A DNA stretch of 64,000 nt from Cochleicola gelatinilyticus. GTDB lineage: Bacteria; Bacteroidota; Bacteroidia; Flavobacteriales; Flavobacteriaceae. Below are positions 1-10,300 of this stretch, piece by piece; position 1 is the stretch's first letter, and the number at the start of each line of letters is the position of its first letter. The DNA is taken from NCBI RefSeq assembly GCF_001637325.1, contig NZ_LRXL01000045.1, forward strand, positions 1 to 64,000. The letters run 5' to 3'. The notes under the pieces are model-generated. The model worked only from the letters and a program-made list of their open reading frames with translations. It was not told the origin of the DNA and did not search any database. Position numbers and translations under genes: made by a program.

Positions 1-85
1 CACAAGATAGTAGTAGTCTCGCACGGTATTCTAGCTCCTCTAACATACATCTATGAAACGCTCTAGGCGACCCTCCTCCACCTGT

Positions 86-497
86 ACGCGATGACCGGCC
101 AACACAAAGCCACGAATGGTGAATAATTAATCAGTATTTCAATATTCCCACGAGGTTAAGACGCCACTAAGCAACCTTTATGTAACTCTGTGACCTTCCC
201 GCCTACAGCGGGACGCGATGACCGGGCTACGCTACACCCCGAATGGTGTATAATTAATCAGTATTTCAATATTTCCACGAGGTTAAGACAGCACTAAGCA
301 ACTTTTATGTAACTCTGTGACCTTCCCGCCTACAGCGGGACGCGATGACCGGGCTACGCTACACCCCGAGTGGTGTATAATTAATCAGTATTTCAGTATT
401 TCCACGAGGTTAAGACAGCACTAAGCAACCTTTATGTAACTCTGTGACCTTCCCGCCTACAGCGGGACGCGATGACCGGGCTACGCTACACCCCGAG
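86..497. repeat. 127-bp tandem repeat array, about 3.25 units
   Basis: The word GATGACCGG recurs at 90, 217, 344 and 471, exactly 127 bp apart, and the intervening sequence is repeated throughout. Units 217-343 and 344-470 differ at about three positions; the first unit is more diverged, mainly over its first 25 bases. Each unit ends in a perfect hairpin, TCCCGC-CTACA-GCGGGA, at 197-213, 324-340 and 451-467. I see no convincing gene in 1-557. The units are contiguous without spacers, so this is not CRISPR. Function is unknown. Confidence 0.93.
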
Positions 498-557
498 ATT
501 AGCTTTCACCGAAATCTCTAAATTTTAAGTTCTTAAAAAGATCTCAAAAAATTTTTG

Positions 558-642
558 CGGAGAGTGTGGGATTCGAACCCACGCGACAGTTACCCGTCGA
601 CAGTTTAGCAAACTGCTCCATTAACCACTCTGGCAACTCTCC
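558..642 (-). tRNA. tRNA-Ser, anticodon GCU
   Basis: Read on the minus strand, the sequence folds as a class II tRNA. A 7-bp acceptor stem GGAGAGT/ACTCTCC closes it, the T arm carries GGTTCGAATCC, and the anticodon loop CTTTGCTAA-type context exposes GCT, which reads serine AGC/AGU codons. The long variable arm expected for serine is present. The discriminator is G and CCA is not encoded. T-runs follow downstream on the minus strand. The tandem repeat array begins about 60 bp beyond its 3' end. Confidence 0.95.
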
Positions 643-769
643 AAAAAATAAGAACGTCCTCTTTTAAAAGAGCGGTTGCAAAGGTAACTTTTCATTTGAG
701 ATTTCACAAAATTTATGCTTCTTTTTTAAAGGAAAATTTTTTGAAGGATCTTATTTGTTTTTTTTAACC

Positions 770-1933
770 TTATAACTTGCTGCAAACCAATAAAATCTTT
801 TGGTTTTCAATAGTGGTTGTAAAAAACAAATATAGCTCCCCACCATCTTTTATGTTCCATTTCTTTCGTAATGTAGCTACAGATTCGGGAAAATTTCTAA
901 TACTAATATTTGCTTTGTCAATATGCAATCCACGCATTTCTTTCTTAGAATAATTAACCACCTTATCTATAGAGAACCTACGGCCAGGAAATTCTCTTAA
1001 CGCTTCACTTGTGTATAAGTGACTGTGCTGGTGTAATTTTTTCACCTTAAAAGCATCAGAAAGCAGGTGAAATGCTCCGCTTTTTAAAATTGCAGTGTTT
1101 GGTTCGTAGAGAAATCGTTTTGGATTATCATAAATAGTTTCAGAAGTGTCGCTTAATTTGAAGTTGAAAGTCTCAACAACCTCGTTTGTGTAATTAATGG
1201 TTTTTATTAATGGAGTATTAAAACAATCTTTTTTCAGTAACCATACGAGTTCTTTTACTTCATTTGAAACAGCCACGACATGAATTTCTTCAACATTACT
1301 AAGTTCTTCAAGTCCTATTGAGAGATCAAGCATTGGAGACGTTTTCAGTAATATTGTGGAGGTGTGATTGAAAAGTGTGTCTAAAACTTCTGGAATATTA
1401 GGTTCACAGTCTCTTAAAAAGAATACTTTCCCCTTAGTATTATGTCGGCGGGAAGGGTCAATATAAATAACATCGTATTTTTTATTTTCAATTCCAGAGA
1501 GTCCATCTTGTGCAAAACAGGTGATTGTTCTTGCGTTAAGCATTATAAAGTTGTGTGCTGCAATTTCAGACAAAGCTTCGTTATGCTCGTAATGATCTAC
1601 CTGCCGAAAATTCTTTCCGAAGTAAAGGCTGTCTACCCCAAAACCACCAGTAAGGTCTGCAATATTATTTCCTGCCACTATGGTTGCTTTATAGGCCGCT
1701 GTTTCTTCAGAAGAAGTCTGTTCTATATTCAGTTTTGGAGGATAATAAACTCCTTCTGTATTATAATAAGAAGGTAGTTTTTTTACAGTCTTTTTTCTAC
1801 TTTCAATTTGCTGAATTAGCTCTTGAGTCGTAATTTCCTTAAAAGGGCTTCCAGCAAACGCGAGTTTTTCTAAGGGGTCGTTATAATTTATTATAAATTC
1901 CTGGACCGTAGCGCTTAACAGTTTCTTGTTCAA
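770..1933 (-). CDS. THUMP-like class I SAM-dependent methyltransferase
   Basis: A 387-residue putative RNA or DNA methyltransferase. A Rossmann SAM-binding motif DLTGGFGVDS lies at residues 93-102. The catalytic-type motif DPSRR at 159-163 replaces the DPPY/NPPY of related base methyltransferases. The C-terminal third matches the THUMP-like domain found in this Bacteroidota family. The substrate has not been established for the family as far as I know. It stops 4 bp from the end of the membrane protein gene upstream and is probably cotranscribed with it in the minus-strand run down from 5365. Confidence 0.85.
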   Translation of the reverse strand: MNKKLLSATVQEFIINYNDPLEKLAFAGSPFKEITTQELIQQIESRKKTVKKLPSYYNTEGVYYPPKLNIEQTSSEETAAYKATIVAGNNIADLTGGFGVDSLYFGKNFRQVDHYEHNEALSEIAAHNFIMLNARTITCFAQDGLSGIENKKYDVIYIDPSRRHNTKGKVFFLRDCEPNIPEVLDTLFNHTSTILLKTSPMLDLSIGLEELSNVEEIHVVAVSNEVKELVWLLKKDCFNTPLIKTINYTNEVVETFNFKLSDTSETIYDNPKRFLYEPNTAILKSGAFHLLSDAFKVKKLHQHSHLYTSEALREFPGRRFSIDKVVNYSKKEMRGLHIDKANISIRNFPESVATLRKKWNIKDGGELYLFFTTTIENQKILLVCSKL

Positions 1934-1937
1934 AGTA

Positions 1938-3035
1938 TTAATATAAGTTTTTTGTAAGACGTTTTACTATTTTATATTCTGAAAGAAACTCCTTTGAAAT
2001 CACTTTTATAGCAGTGTATGTGGGGACTGCTAGAATCATTCCTGCAATTCCAAAAACAAATCCACCAATCAGGATAGCAAGAAAAATTTCAAGAGGGTGC
2101 GACCTAACACTTTTTCCAAATATTACTGGCTGAGTAATCAAATTATCGAATGTTTGGGCTATAGCATATCCAATTGAGGTGTAAATTAAGAGCGGTAACA
2201 ACTCTGTTGAAAAGTCAGCACCAAGATTATTAGATATAACTACAAGAAGCATTAAAAAGCCTCCAATAAGAGGTCCGAGATAAGGAACGATATTCAAAAA
2301 AGCGCAAATAAGTGCAATAGCAATGGCATTTTTAATATCTAGAAATAATAGCAATACTGAATAAAATAAGGTAAGTATTGTAATTTGAAGCAATAGACCT
2401 ATAAAATAGCGAGAAAGCAACTCTTTAATTTTGGTAAAGACCATCATAAATCGACGTTCATTTTTTTCTTTGGCAAATACAGTTACCGTTCCTGTAATTA
2501 GCTTATCGTCTTTAAGTAAGAAAAAGGAAATAAACAATACCGAAAAAAGGCCAACCATAAAACTCCCAACATTTCCAAAGAAAACTTCTACGAAGCTAGG
2601 AATAACTTCCATTTCAAAGTTTCGAACATACGAGGTGTTTTTAATCGCTTCAACGATATCAATTCGTTCTACACCAAGATAGTCACTTGCTTGAATGTTT
2701 AATTCATTAAGATCTCTTTTTACAAGGTCGAAATCGATCTTAGAGATGGTTTTACTTTGTTCTATTACAATAGGAGTGAAAACCCAAAGAAGCAAAATAA
2801 CTGAAGCAATTACTAACAATAATGTTATAATAGAAGATAACGTGTTGCCTAACTTGAGTCGACTTCTTAAAAATAAAACGACGGGGCGGCCAATAAGTGA
2901 CACTACAGCTGCAATCCCAATAAATAAAATAAGGGCTTGAATTTCGTATAAAAACCAAAGCAATAAAATAACTCCAGTAAGAATTGCTACCACTTTTAGT
3001 ATTCCAACTGTAATTGCCTTGGCGTTATCTTTCAT
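1938..3035 (-). CDS. AI-2E family transporter / PerM-like membrane protein
   Basis: An integral membrane protein with about eight hydrophobic segments: a pair near the N-terminus, a long soluble loop at about residues 80-150, then a cluster of segments with the glycine/proline pattern PYLGPLIGG typical of the AI-2E exporter (UPF0118) family. Family members export small signals or ions, but the substrate cannot be inferred here. I start it at ATG 3035, which gives MKDNAKA; a TTG 18 bp further upstream is open but less likely. It is one of several unrelated short genes in this minus-strand run. Confidence 0.85.
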   Translation of the reverse strand: MKDNAKAITVGILKVVAILTGVILLLWFLYEIQALILFIGIAAVVSLIGRPVVLFLRSRLKLGNTLSSIITLLLVIASVILLLWVFTPIVIEQSKTISKIDFDLVKRDLNELNIQASDYLGVERIDIVEAIKNTSYVRNFEMEVIPSFVEVFFGNVGSFMVGLFSVLFISFFLLKDDKLITGTVTVFAKEKNERRFMMVFTKIKELLSRYFIGLLLQITILTLFYSVLLLFLDIKNAIAIALICAFLNIVPYLGPLIGGFLMLLVVISNNLGADFSTELLPLLIYTSIGYAIAQTFDNLITQPVIFGKSVRSHPLEIFLAILIGGFVFGIAGMILAVPTYTAIKVISKEFLSEYKIVKRLTKNLY

Positions 3036-3069
3036 GTTGTAAATATAGCACAATCTAAATGCTAAAATA

Positions 3070-3573
3070 TCAATTTTTTGTTAAGGCATACAGGGCTATT
3101 CCCGTTGCTTGTATTACATTCATACTACTATTTACACCGTACATTGGAATATGTGCGATTTTATCTGCTAAAGACAAAATTTGTTTGGAAACACCTTGCT
3201 GTTCGTTTCCAAGGATCAAGATAATTTTTTCATCTTCACTAATTGATAAGGATTGAATTGGTTCACTTGTTTCGGTAATTTCTAATGCTGTTATTGTAAA
3301 GCCTTGTTTCTGAAACTGTTCTATTTCTGAAGGTACATCATCAACTATACGATAGGGTACTATTTTATTGGTATTTCGAGCTGTTTTTCGCAGTCTTGAA
3401 GAATTAAAATTAATAGTAGCATTAGAAAAAACAATTTCTGAAACACCAAAGGCATCACAAATTCTAAAAAGACCTCCTACGTTTGAAGGGCTTTGCAAAC
3501 CGTCACAAAGAACCACAATTTTATTTTTACGAATGGAAACAGAGGTCATGTCATGTGTGAGTTGTTGTGACAT
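3070..3573 (-). CDS. TrmH/SpoU family RNA 2'-O-methyltransferase
   Basis: A compact 167-residue SPOUT methyltransferase that should transfer methyl groups to a ribose 2'-OH in tRNA or rRNA. Three family motifs are visible: the N/NVGG region with N31-G34, motif 2 GNEQQGVS at 122-129, and motif 3 IPMYGVNSSMNV from 142, which forms the trefoil knot and SAM site. It lacks the N-terminal substrate-binding domain of RlmB-like members, so the target position is uncertain. It begins 6 bp after the stop of the DUF4159 gene, suggesting cotranscription. Confidence 0.85.
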   Translation of the reverse strand: MSQQLTHDMTSVSIRKNKIVVLCDGLQSPSNVGGLFRICDAFGVSEIVFSNATINFNSSRLRKTARNTNKIVPYRIVDDVPSEIEQFQKQGFTITALEITETSEPIQSLSISEDEKIILILGNEQQGVSKQILSLADKIAHIPMYGVNSSMNVIQATGIALYALTKN

Positions 3574-3579
3574 TTTAGC

Positions 3580-4221
3580 TCAATTTTCGAATGCGTATTT
3601 TACAATATTAGCGCCCATTTGCAATGCTTTTAAACGAACCTCTTGTGGGTCGTTATGAATTTCTTGATTTTCCCATCCATCTCCAAGATCGCTTTCGTAG
3701 GTGTATAAAAGAATGAGACGACCTTCAAATTCGATTCCGAATGCTTGCGGACGAGAGTTATCGTGTTCGTGAATTTTAGGCAATCCCTTTGGGAAATTAT
3801 AATGAAAATTAAAAATTGGATGATTTCCAGGAAGTTCTTTCAATTCAAAATCTGGGAAAATTTTCACAATCTCTTTCCGAAGGTATTGATCCATTCCATA
3901 ATTATCATCGATATGCAAAAATCCTCCACTTATTAAATAGTCTCTAAGATTTTGAGCTTCTTCAGAAGTAAAAAAAACATTTCCATGTCCCGTCATATGT
4001 ACATAAGGATAATCGAAAAGATCAACACTTTCTGGAGTCACAGTTTCGGGCTTAGCTATGAGCGTAGTATTAATTTGTTCATTACAAAATTGAATTAAAT
4101 TGGGGAGCGCCGTAGGATTACTATACCAATCACCACCACCACCGTACTGTAAAACGGCTAATTTTTGAGCCGACATAACGCCCGAACAAAGTACTAATAA
4201 AATAAGAATGAGTTTACGCAT
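3580..4221 (-). CDS. DUF4159 secreted protein
   Basis: A 213-residue exported protein. Residues 1-18 form a Sec signal peptide ending in MSA-Q. The mature part matches the DUF4159 domain, a flavodoxin/class I glutamine amidotransferase-like fold, with the pattern YPYVHMTGHGNVFF followed by a loop containing GGFLHIDDNYG. In many bacteria DUF4159 proteins accompany MoxR/vWA gene sets, but none is visible here. Biochemical function is unknown. The gene lies close upstream of the TrmH-like gene. Confidence 0.82.
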   Translation of the reverse strand: MRKLILILLVLCSGVMSAQKLAVLQYGGGGDWYSNPTALPNLIQFCNEQINTTLIAKPETVTPESVDLFDYPYVHMTGHGNVFFTSEEAQNLRDYLISGGFLHIDDNYGMDQYLRKEIVKIFPDFELKELPGNHPIFNFHYNFPKGLPKIHEHDNSRPQAFGIEFEGRLILLYTYESDLGDGWENQEIHNDPQEVRLKALQMGANIVKYAFEN

Positions 4222-4303
4222 GGTTTCAAAAATACAAATAAATGCGGTGCAAATAGAAGGGTGTTTTTTAAGTCGAATTAAAATAATTTATATAATAATT
4301 TCA

Positions 4304-5011
4304 CTACTCATTTACAAAAGCCACGCTGTGACACGCTACTACAGCTGCGGTTTCTGTTCGCAAACGAGAATTTCCTAAACTTACAGGAATGAAATTGGAA
4401 GCAATGGCATTTTCAATTTCGGAAGTTGAAAAGTCACCTTCGGGTCCAATAAGAATTACTACAGACGTTTTAGGTCTTAATTGAGATTTAAATGATTTCT
4501 TGTTGGTTTCTTCGCAATGTGCAATGCATGAAAGGGTTTCTTTGTCTGATATAGCTAAAAATTTCTCAAGAGGAATCGCTTCATTCAATTTTGGGAGATA
4601 TGCTTTAAGTGATTGTTTCATTGCGCTCACTAAAATCTTTTCATAGCGTTCAGGTTTAATAACTTTACGTTCGCTGTGATCGCAAATAATTGGAGTAATC
4701 TCTGTGATCCCTATTTCGGTTGCTTTTTCCAGAAACCATTCAAATCGATCGTTTAGTTTGGTTGGGGCAACTGCCATATGAAGCGAATAGGGGAGAGGTG
4801 CTTGTTTTTCAGCTTTTAAGATTTTTGCAACACACTGTTTTTGGTGTACACTTATAAGTTCAACTTCAAAGAAAAAACCTGACCCGTTGGTGCAATGTAT
4901 GCGATCGCCTTCTTTTTTTCGAAGAACTTTTCCGAGGTGACGGCTTTCTTCTTTTTCGAAAACAATTTCGGTATCGGTTTCTTTAGTATGTGGCGTGTAA
5001 AATAAATTCAA
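4304..5011 (-). CDS. rsmE: 16S rRNA m3U1498 methyltransferase RsmE
   Basis: RsmE methylates N3 of U1498 in 16S rRNA at the decoding centre. The 235-residue product has the N-terminal PUA-like part with HLGKVLRKKEGD, then the SPOUT catalytic domain with GPEGDFS at 189-195 and the knot motif LGNSRLRTETA at 212-222. Length is normal. The start is TTG at 5011: no ATG or GTG occurs upstream in frame, and the resulting MNLFY matches the usual beginning of flavobacterial RsmE proteins. Confidence 0.93.
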   Translation of the reverse strand: MNLFYTPHTKETDTEIVFEKEESRHLGKVLRKKEGDRIHCTNGSGFFFEVELISVHQKQCVAKILKAEKQAPLPYSLHMAVAPTKLNDRFEWFLEKATEIGITEITPIICDHSERKVIKPERYEKILVSAMKQSLKAYLPKLNEAIPLEKFLAISDKETLSCIAHCEETNKKSFKSQLRPKTSVVILIGPEGDFSTSEIENAIASNFIPVSLGNSRLRTETAAVVACHSVAFVNE

Positions 5012-5032
5012 AGTAAAAAGGGTAAAAATGAG

Positions 5033-5365
5033 TTATTTTGATGTTCGTTCGGCGTGTTCAATACCCAACTCGATCCATTGTTGTAATTTTTCTTCGGTAT
5101 TATATCCTTCCGAAGCAACAAAAATAAATTCTTTTGTAGGTTTCCCTGTAAAGTTCATTGGAGTAACATGTGGCTGCCGTAGTGTCCCCTCCATTTTTTC
5201 TGAAATCACTCGAACCATTAGACGTTCTTTAGTTTCCCCAACACACATTTTTGATTTGTACAAGAAGCAATAGCCTCCAAACATTTTTTTCTCGGTAATG
5301 TGTGCAGTCCAGGGCAATAGAGCCACTTTTAGTCTTCGAATTAAATCTTCAGAATTTGGAGTCAT
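5033..5365 (-). CDS. TfoX N-terminal domain protein
   Basis: A 110-residue single-domain protein matching the TfoX/Sxy N-terminal domain, with KKMFGGYCFLYKSKMCVG and the following MVRV strand. TfoX in gammaproteobacteria regulates competence, but these short stand-alone domains are widespread in Bacteroidota and have no established regulatory role. There is no C-terminal TfoX domain. The gene sits 21 bp upstream of rsmE on the same strand. Confidence 0.8.
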   Translation of the reverse strand: MTPNSEDLIRRLKVALLPWTAHITEKKMFGGYCFLYKSKMCVGETKERLMVRVISEKMEGTLRQPHVTPMNFTGKPTKEFIFVASEGYNTEEKLQQWIELGIEHAERTSK

Positions 5366-5446
5366 GCACGAGTATGTATAAAAACTTTCTTTTGCCGATT
5401 AATCAAAGCTACGTAAACTTTTGGATGGCAGGTGTTCCTCACAGAA

Positions 5447-6055
5447 CTAATTGTTGTTTTTCTTTTGTTTTAAACCTTTACTTTTAAAAACTCGTGTTAA
5501 CCTGCTATTTGTGGGGTACGATCTATGTTTAGTTATATTATTAAAAATAAGGGCGGTTATAAATAAAATAATGGTGCCTGTTAATACTGGTGAAATGACA
5601 TAAAAATAGCCTAACGTTTTAATTTTTTCGGTTCCTATTACTGCAATCAATGCTGTAGCACCACCGGGTGGGTGTAATGTTTTGGTAATTTGCATGGCAA
5701 GTATCGAAGTTGCAACCGCAAGTGGTGCAGTAATCCAAATAATTTCTGGAAAAAATTTAAAAATTGTAACTCCAATAAGTCCAGAAATTATCTGTCCGCC
5801 AATAAAATTTCGAGGTTGTGTTAAGGGACTTTGTATCGCTGCAAAAATAAGCACACTTGATGCACCAAAGGAACCAATTAAAAGTACATTTTCTAATTCG
5901 GGCAAATAAAACGACTGAATAAAAGCAATAAGTCCAATACCTACAAATGCTCCAATAAATGACCAAAACTGTTCTTTAAAATCAATTAAAGTCTCTTTAT
6001 AGATCACATATTTTGAGATCCTAGCGTTTCTCTTTATTTTTTGGCGTATTCTCAT
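5447..6055 (-). CDS. HPP family membrane protein
   Basis: A 202-residue inner membrane protein with about four transmembrane segments between residues 33 and 170 and a basic C-terminal tail. It carries the family signatures GSFGASSVL (61-69), QPRN (80-83) and HPPGGA (128-133), the last giving the HPP name. Plant and cyanobacterial HPP proteins have been linked to nitrite transport into plastids, but the bacterial substrate is uncertain. ATG at 6055 is the only sensible start. Confidence 0.88.
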   Translation of the reverse strand: MRIRQKIKRNARISKYVIYKETLIDFKEQFWSFIGAFVGIGLIAFIQSFYLPELENVLLIGSFGASSVLIFAAIQSPLTQPRNFIGGQIISGLIGVTIFKFFPEIIWITAPLAVATSILAMQITKTLHPPGGATALIAVIGTEKIKTLGYFYVISPVLTGTIILFITALIFNNITKHRSYPTNSRLTRVFKSKGLKQKKNNN

Positions 6056-6148
6056 TATTATTTGTGTTCGGTCTACATCACTTTTACAAACGTATTTTTA
6101 CCTTTTGTTCATTCAACATCAAAAAATGAGCATACAGATGTTTAAGAT

Positions 6149-7171
6149 TTAAAGTTTCATACGTGCATTTGCAGCTATCTCCTGTGTGTTGAAGATCCCT
6201 TGTTTGTATTTTAACTCTCCAACAATTGCGATCATGGCAGCATTATCGGTGCAATACTCAAAATTAGGAATGTGTGTCTTCCAGCCATATTTTTGTTCTG
6301 CATCTTTTAGTGCCTTTCGAATTCCACTATTTGCTGAAACACCCCCACCAATGGCAATCTCTTTAATCCCAGTTGCTTTTACAGCATTTTTTAGTTTGTC
6401 CATTAAGTACTCTACAATAGTGTGTTGAAGACTTGCGCACACATCTTCAATATTTTCGGAAATAAAATCAGGATTAAGGTCTACCTGCTTTTCAACAAAA
6501 TAAAGAACTGCTGTTTTAAGTCCGCTGAAGCTAAAGTCCATAGGTTTTACCTTTGGTTTGGTAAATCGAAAAGCTTTCGGATTTCCTTGTTGTGCATACG
6601 TATCGATTAAAGGGCCGCCGGGATAAGGAAGTCCTAAAATTTTCGCAGATTTATCGAATGCTTCGCCTACTGCATCGTCTATAGTTTGACCTATTACTTC
6701 CATCTCAAAATAACTGGTCACTTTTACTATTTGAGTATGTCCTCCACTAATTGTTAATGCTAAAAAAGGGAAATTTGGTGCAGTTTGATCTTCTGCTTTA
6801 ATAAAATGAGCTAGAATATGCGCTTGCATATGGTTTACAGCAATCAATGGGATGTCTAACCCCATCGCTAATGACTTTGAAAATGAGGTGCCTACCAACA
6901 AAGATCCCATAAGTCCGGGACCTCTTGTAAAAGCTATGGCACTTAATTGATTTTTGTCGATATTTGCCCTGCGAAGTGCTTGGCTAACCACCGGAACAAT
7001 ATTCTTTTGGTGAGCACGCGAAGCCAACTCGGGGACCACGCCACCATATTCCTCGTGTATTTTTTGTGTGGCAACAACATTGGCGAGTACTACACCGTTG
7101 TGAATAACAGCAGCAGCAGTATCGTCGCAGGAGGATTCGATTCCAAGTATATAAGTGTTCGTATCGTTCAA
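6149..7171 (-). CDS. tsaD: tRNA threonylcarbamoyladenosine synthase component TsaD
   Basis: TsaD, with TsaB and TsaE, transfers the threonylcarbamoyl group from TsaC-made AMP intermediate to A37 of ANN-decoding tRNAs. The 340-residue product begins with the ASKHA ATPase motif GIESSCDDT at 10-18. It has the metal-binding histidines H114 and H118 in NHMQAH, a phosphate loop SGGHTQ, and a late GGGVSANSG motif. It is complete and transcribed away from tamB. The intergenic space is short and carries the control regions of both genes. Confidence 0.96.
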   Translation of the reverse strand: MNDTNTYILGIESSCDDTAAAVIHNGVVLANVVATQKIHEEYGGVVPELASRAHQKNIVPVVSQALRRANIDKNQLSAIAFTRGPGLMGSLLVGTSFSKSLAMGLDIPLIAVNHMQAHILAHFIKAEDQTAPNFPFLALTISGGHTQIVKVTSYFEMEVIGQTIDDAVGEAFDKSAKILGLPYPGGPLIDTYAQQGNPKAFRFTKPKVKPMDFSFSGLKTAVLYFVEKQVDLNPDFISENIEDVCASLQHTIVEYLMDKLKNAVKATGIKEIAIGGGVSANSGIRKALKDAEQKYGWKTHIPNFEYCTDNAAMIAIVGELKYKQGIFNTQEIAANARMKL

Positions 7172-7306
7172 GATTAGGTATGTTTATTGCGTGTAAAATT
7201 AAAACTTTAAAAGCGTATCAAAAAATTTAGAAAAATAGTACTTCGCATCTTCGCAGTTATTGTACTGCTTATCGTACTTACGATTATTGTTTTTTCTATT
7301 CCTTCC

Positions 7307-10300
7307 GTGCAAACTTATGTAGCCAATCGAGTTACCAAAGATCTTAATGAGACCTATGGTACCAATATTAATATCCATCGATTAGGACTCAACTGGAAAG
7401 GCGAAGTTGATATTCGAGAGGTTTATATTGCAGACCATCATGACGATACGCTAATTTATTCGAAAGAGCTTCAAACCAACATATTAAGCTTTCAAAATCT
7501 AATAAAAGGAGATCTTGGCTTCGGAAACATTGCACTTAGTAATGCGAAATTATACGTGAAAACATACAAAGATGAGGAGGATGATAACTTGTATATTTTT
7601 TCAGAAAAATTTAATACTGGAAAACAAAGTAGTACCCCTTTTACGCTTTTTAGTAATGATGTAATTTTAAGAGAAAGTCACGTAAAAATTACAGACGAAA
7701 ATCTCGATACTCCTGTAATTTTTGATTTAACGAATGTAAATGCGATTGCAGACAATTTTAAAATCACTGGTCCCGATGTGTTTGCGAACATAAAAGAACT
7801 TTCGCTAAATGCGGATCGAGGTTTCTCTATTAAAAATTTAAAATCAGATTTTTCTTATACTACCGAAGCAATTTCTTTAAAAGAGCTAACGCTAGAGAGT
7901 GAAGATTCTGAAATCAACGGAGAAGTTATTATGACCTATGGTGATGGTGGGTTAGGTGATTTTGAAAACACCGTTGTGATCAAGGCAGATTTAAACAATA
8001 CTAAAATTTCGACCAACGATCTAAATGCATTTTATAATGAGTTTGGTACAGATCAACTTATTTTTCTAAACGGATCTCTCGATGGTACGCTCAATGACTT
8101 CACTTTCGAAAATGCACGCCTAGAGTCCGGTGATATGCGCGTGGTTGGAAATTTTGCGTTTAAAGATCTTTTAAAAGGAAGCGATTTATACTCTATTACC
8201 GCTTTAAACCACAGCATTCGCACCAACTATTACGAGTTGCGTCGTTTTATGCCTCGTGTGCTTGGCGATGTTCTTCCGGAACAACTTAAAGTAATTGGAA
8301 CTTTTACTTTTCAAGGAAATACTAGCATTAGTGCCACTAAATTAGATACAAAGAGTACCATAAGAACGTCCATAGGAAGTGCTGAAACCAATCTTTCTAT
8401 GGGGAATATCAATGATTTCGATAATGCATACTATAAAGGAAATATACGCTTAGATAATTTTAATCTTGGTAAAATCGCTAATTCTATTTCCTTCGGAACA
8501 ATGACTGCCAATTTAAATGTGGATGGTCGAGGGTTTACACAAAATACAGTGAGTACTGCAATCACTGGGAAAATTTCTTCTTTTACTTTTGAAGGATACA
8601 CGTATAAAAATATAAATGTTTCAGGGAATCTGAAGAATCCATTGTTCAATGGAGAACTTACCATTAATGATCCCAATTTAAAGCTAGATTTTAAAGGACT
8701 GGTCGACGTGTCGAAAGATTTTAATCAATACGATTTTGAAGCCGATGTTACCTATGCTGAATTAAATAAGCTAAATTTATTTAAACGAGACAGTGTTTCG
8801 GTCTTCGCCGGAAAGGTTATAATGGATATGGATGGCACCACTATAAATGATGCTAAAGGAACCATCTCCTTTATGGAAACCTTTTACCAGACTGCCGATG
8901 ACGATTTTTACTTCGATGATTTCAAGATCATTTCTACGTTTGAAGGTCCTGTAAGAACTATTACCATCGATTCCCCCGACATTATAAATGGATCCATTAC
9001 TGGAGAATTTTTAGTAGAAGACATTCCCAATCTTTTTGTAAATGGAATAGGAAGTATTTATACCAATTACATTCCTAGCGAGGTCACAACCAATCAATAC
9101 ATAGATTATAACTTTACGGTTTATAATAAGATTGTTGAAGTTTTCGTGCCACAGCTTCAGTTAGGTGAAAATACGCGAATTAGAGGCTCGGTATCTTCAG
9201 ATCAATCTAAATTTAAGCTGGACTTTCGTTCTCCTGAGATCGTGCTGTTCGATAATTATATGAATACCGTTAACCTTCAAGTTGATAATGACAATCCTCT
9301 CTATAATACTTTTATAGCTGTAGATTCTGTAGATGCTGGATTTTATGATGTGATCGATGTAAATGTAATTAACAAAACAATAAAAGACACTCTTTTTGTT
9401 CGGGCGGAATTTAAAGGAGGCTCTAAAAAAGAAGATTTATTTAACTTGTCTTTGTACCATACAATAAATCCATCGGGAAAATCTGTAGTAGGAGTAAAGA
9501 AATCTGATATTACTTATAAAGAAAATGTTTGGTATCTTAATGAGAACGAAGACCGATTAAACAAAGTAGTGTTCGATGATAATTTTCAGACCGTTCGCAT
9601 AGATTCATTAGTGTTAAGCCATAACAATGAAATTATACAGATGTCTGGACAGCTTCGAGATTCTACTTATAAAGATCTAAAGCTTCAGTTTAACGATGTA
9701 AATATTGGCAACCTAACGCCTCATATAGATAGTTTACGTTTAGCGGGAAATCTAAATGGTAAACTAAATTTCCTTCAGAAAAACGGAGCCTATTACCCCG
9801 ATTCTAAAATGCGAATCGATAACGTTATTATTAACGATATTGGGTTTGGGGATCTACTTCTTTCAGTAACAGGAAATGAAAACCTTACAGAGTATAGTAT
9901 CAATACTTCGTTAACCAACAATCAAGTAAAATCGATTAATGCCGTCGGAAAAATCGATGTCTCTCCAAACAATCCTCGTATCGAAATGAAAATCGATCTT
10001 AATGAATTTAATATGCAAGCATTTAGTCCGTTCGGCGGGGATGTTATTACCGACATTCGAGGTCTTATTTCTGGAAGTGCAAGGGTTTCGGGCGATTATA
10101 AGTCCCCTGATATTTTGGGTCGCTTTAATCTTGAAAATAGTGGGTTAAAAGTACCGTATCTTAATACAGATTTCGATTTGGATGAAAATACCACCGTTCT
10201 GGTCACAAAGAATAAACTCGAAATAAACAACTCGATTATTACCGATACAAAATACGGTACAACTGGATTATTCACGGGGAATGCAACTCACGAAAATTTT

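Noticed and set aside
1-66. Possible 3' end of a plus-strand gene, 21 codons ending in TAG at 64-66
   Set aside because: The open stretch is too short to distinguish from chance and no family motif is visible.
86-497. CRISPR-like array
   Set aside because: Units are 127 bp, contiguous and without variable spacers; no cas gene is present.
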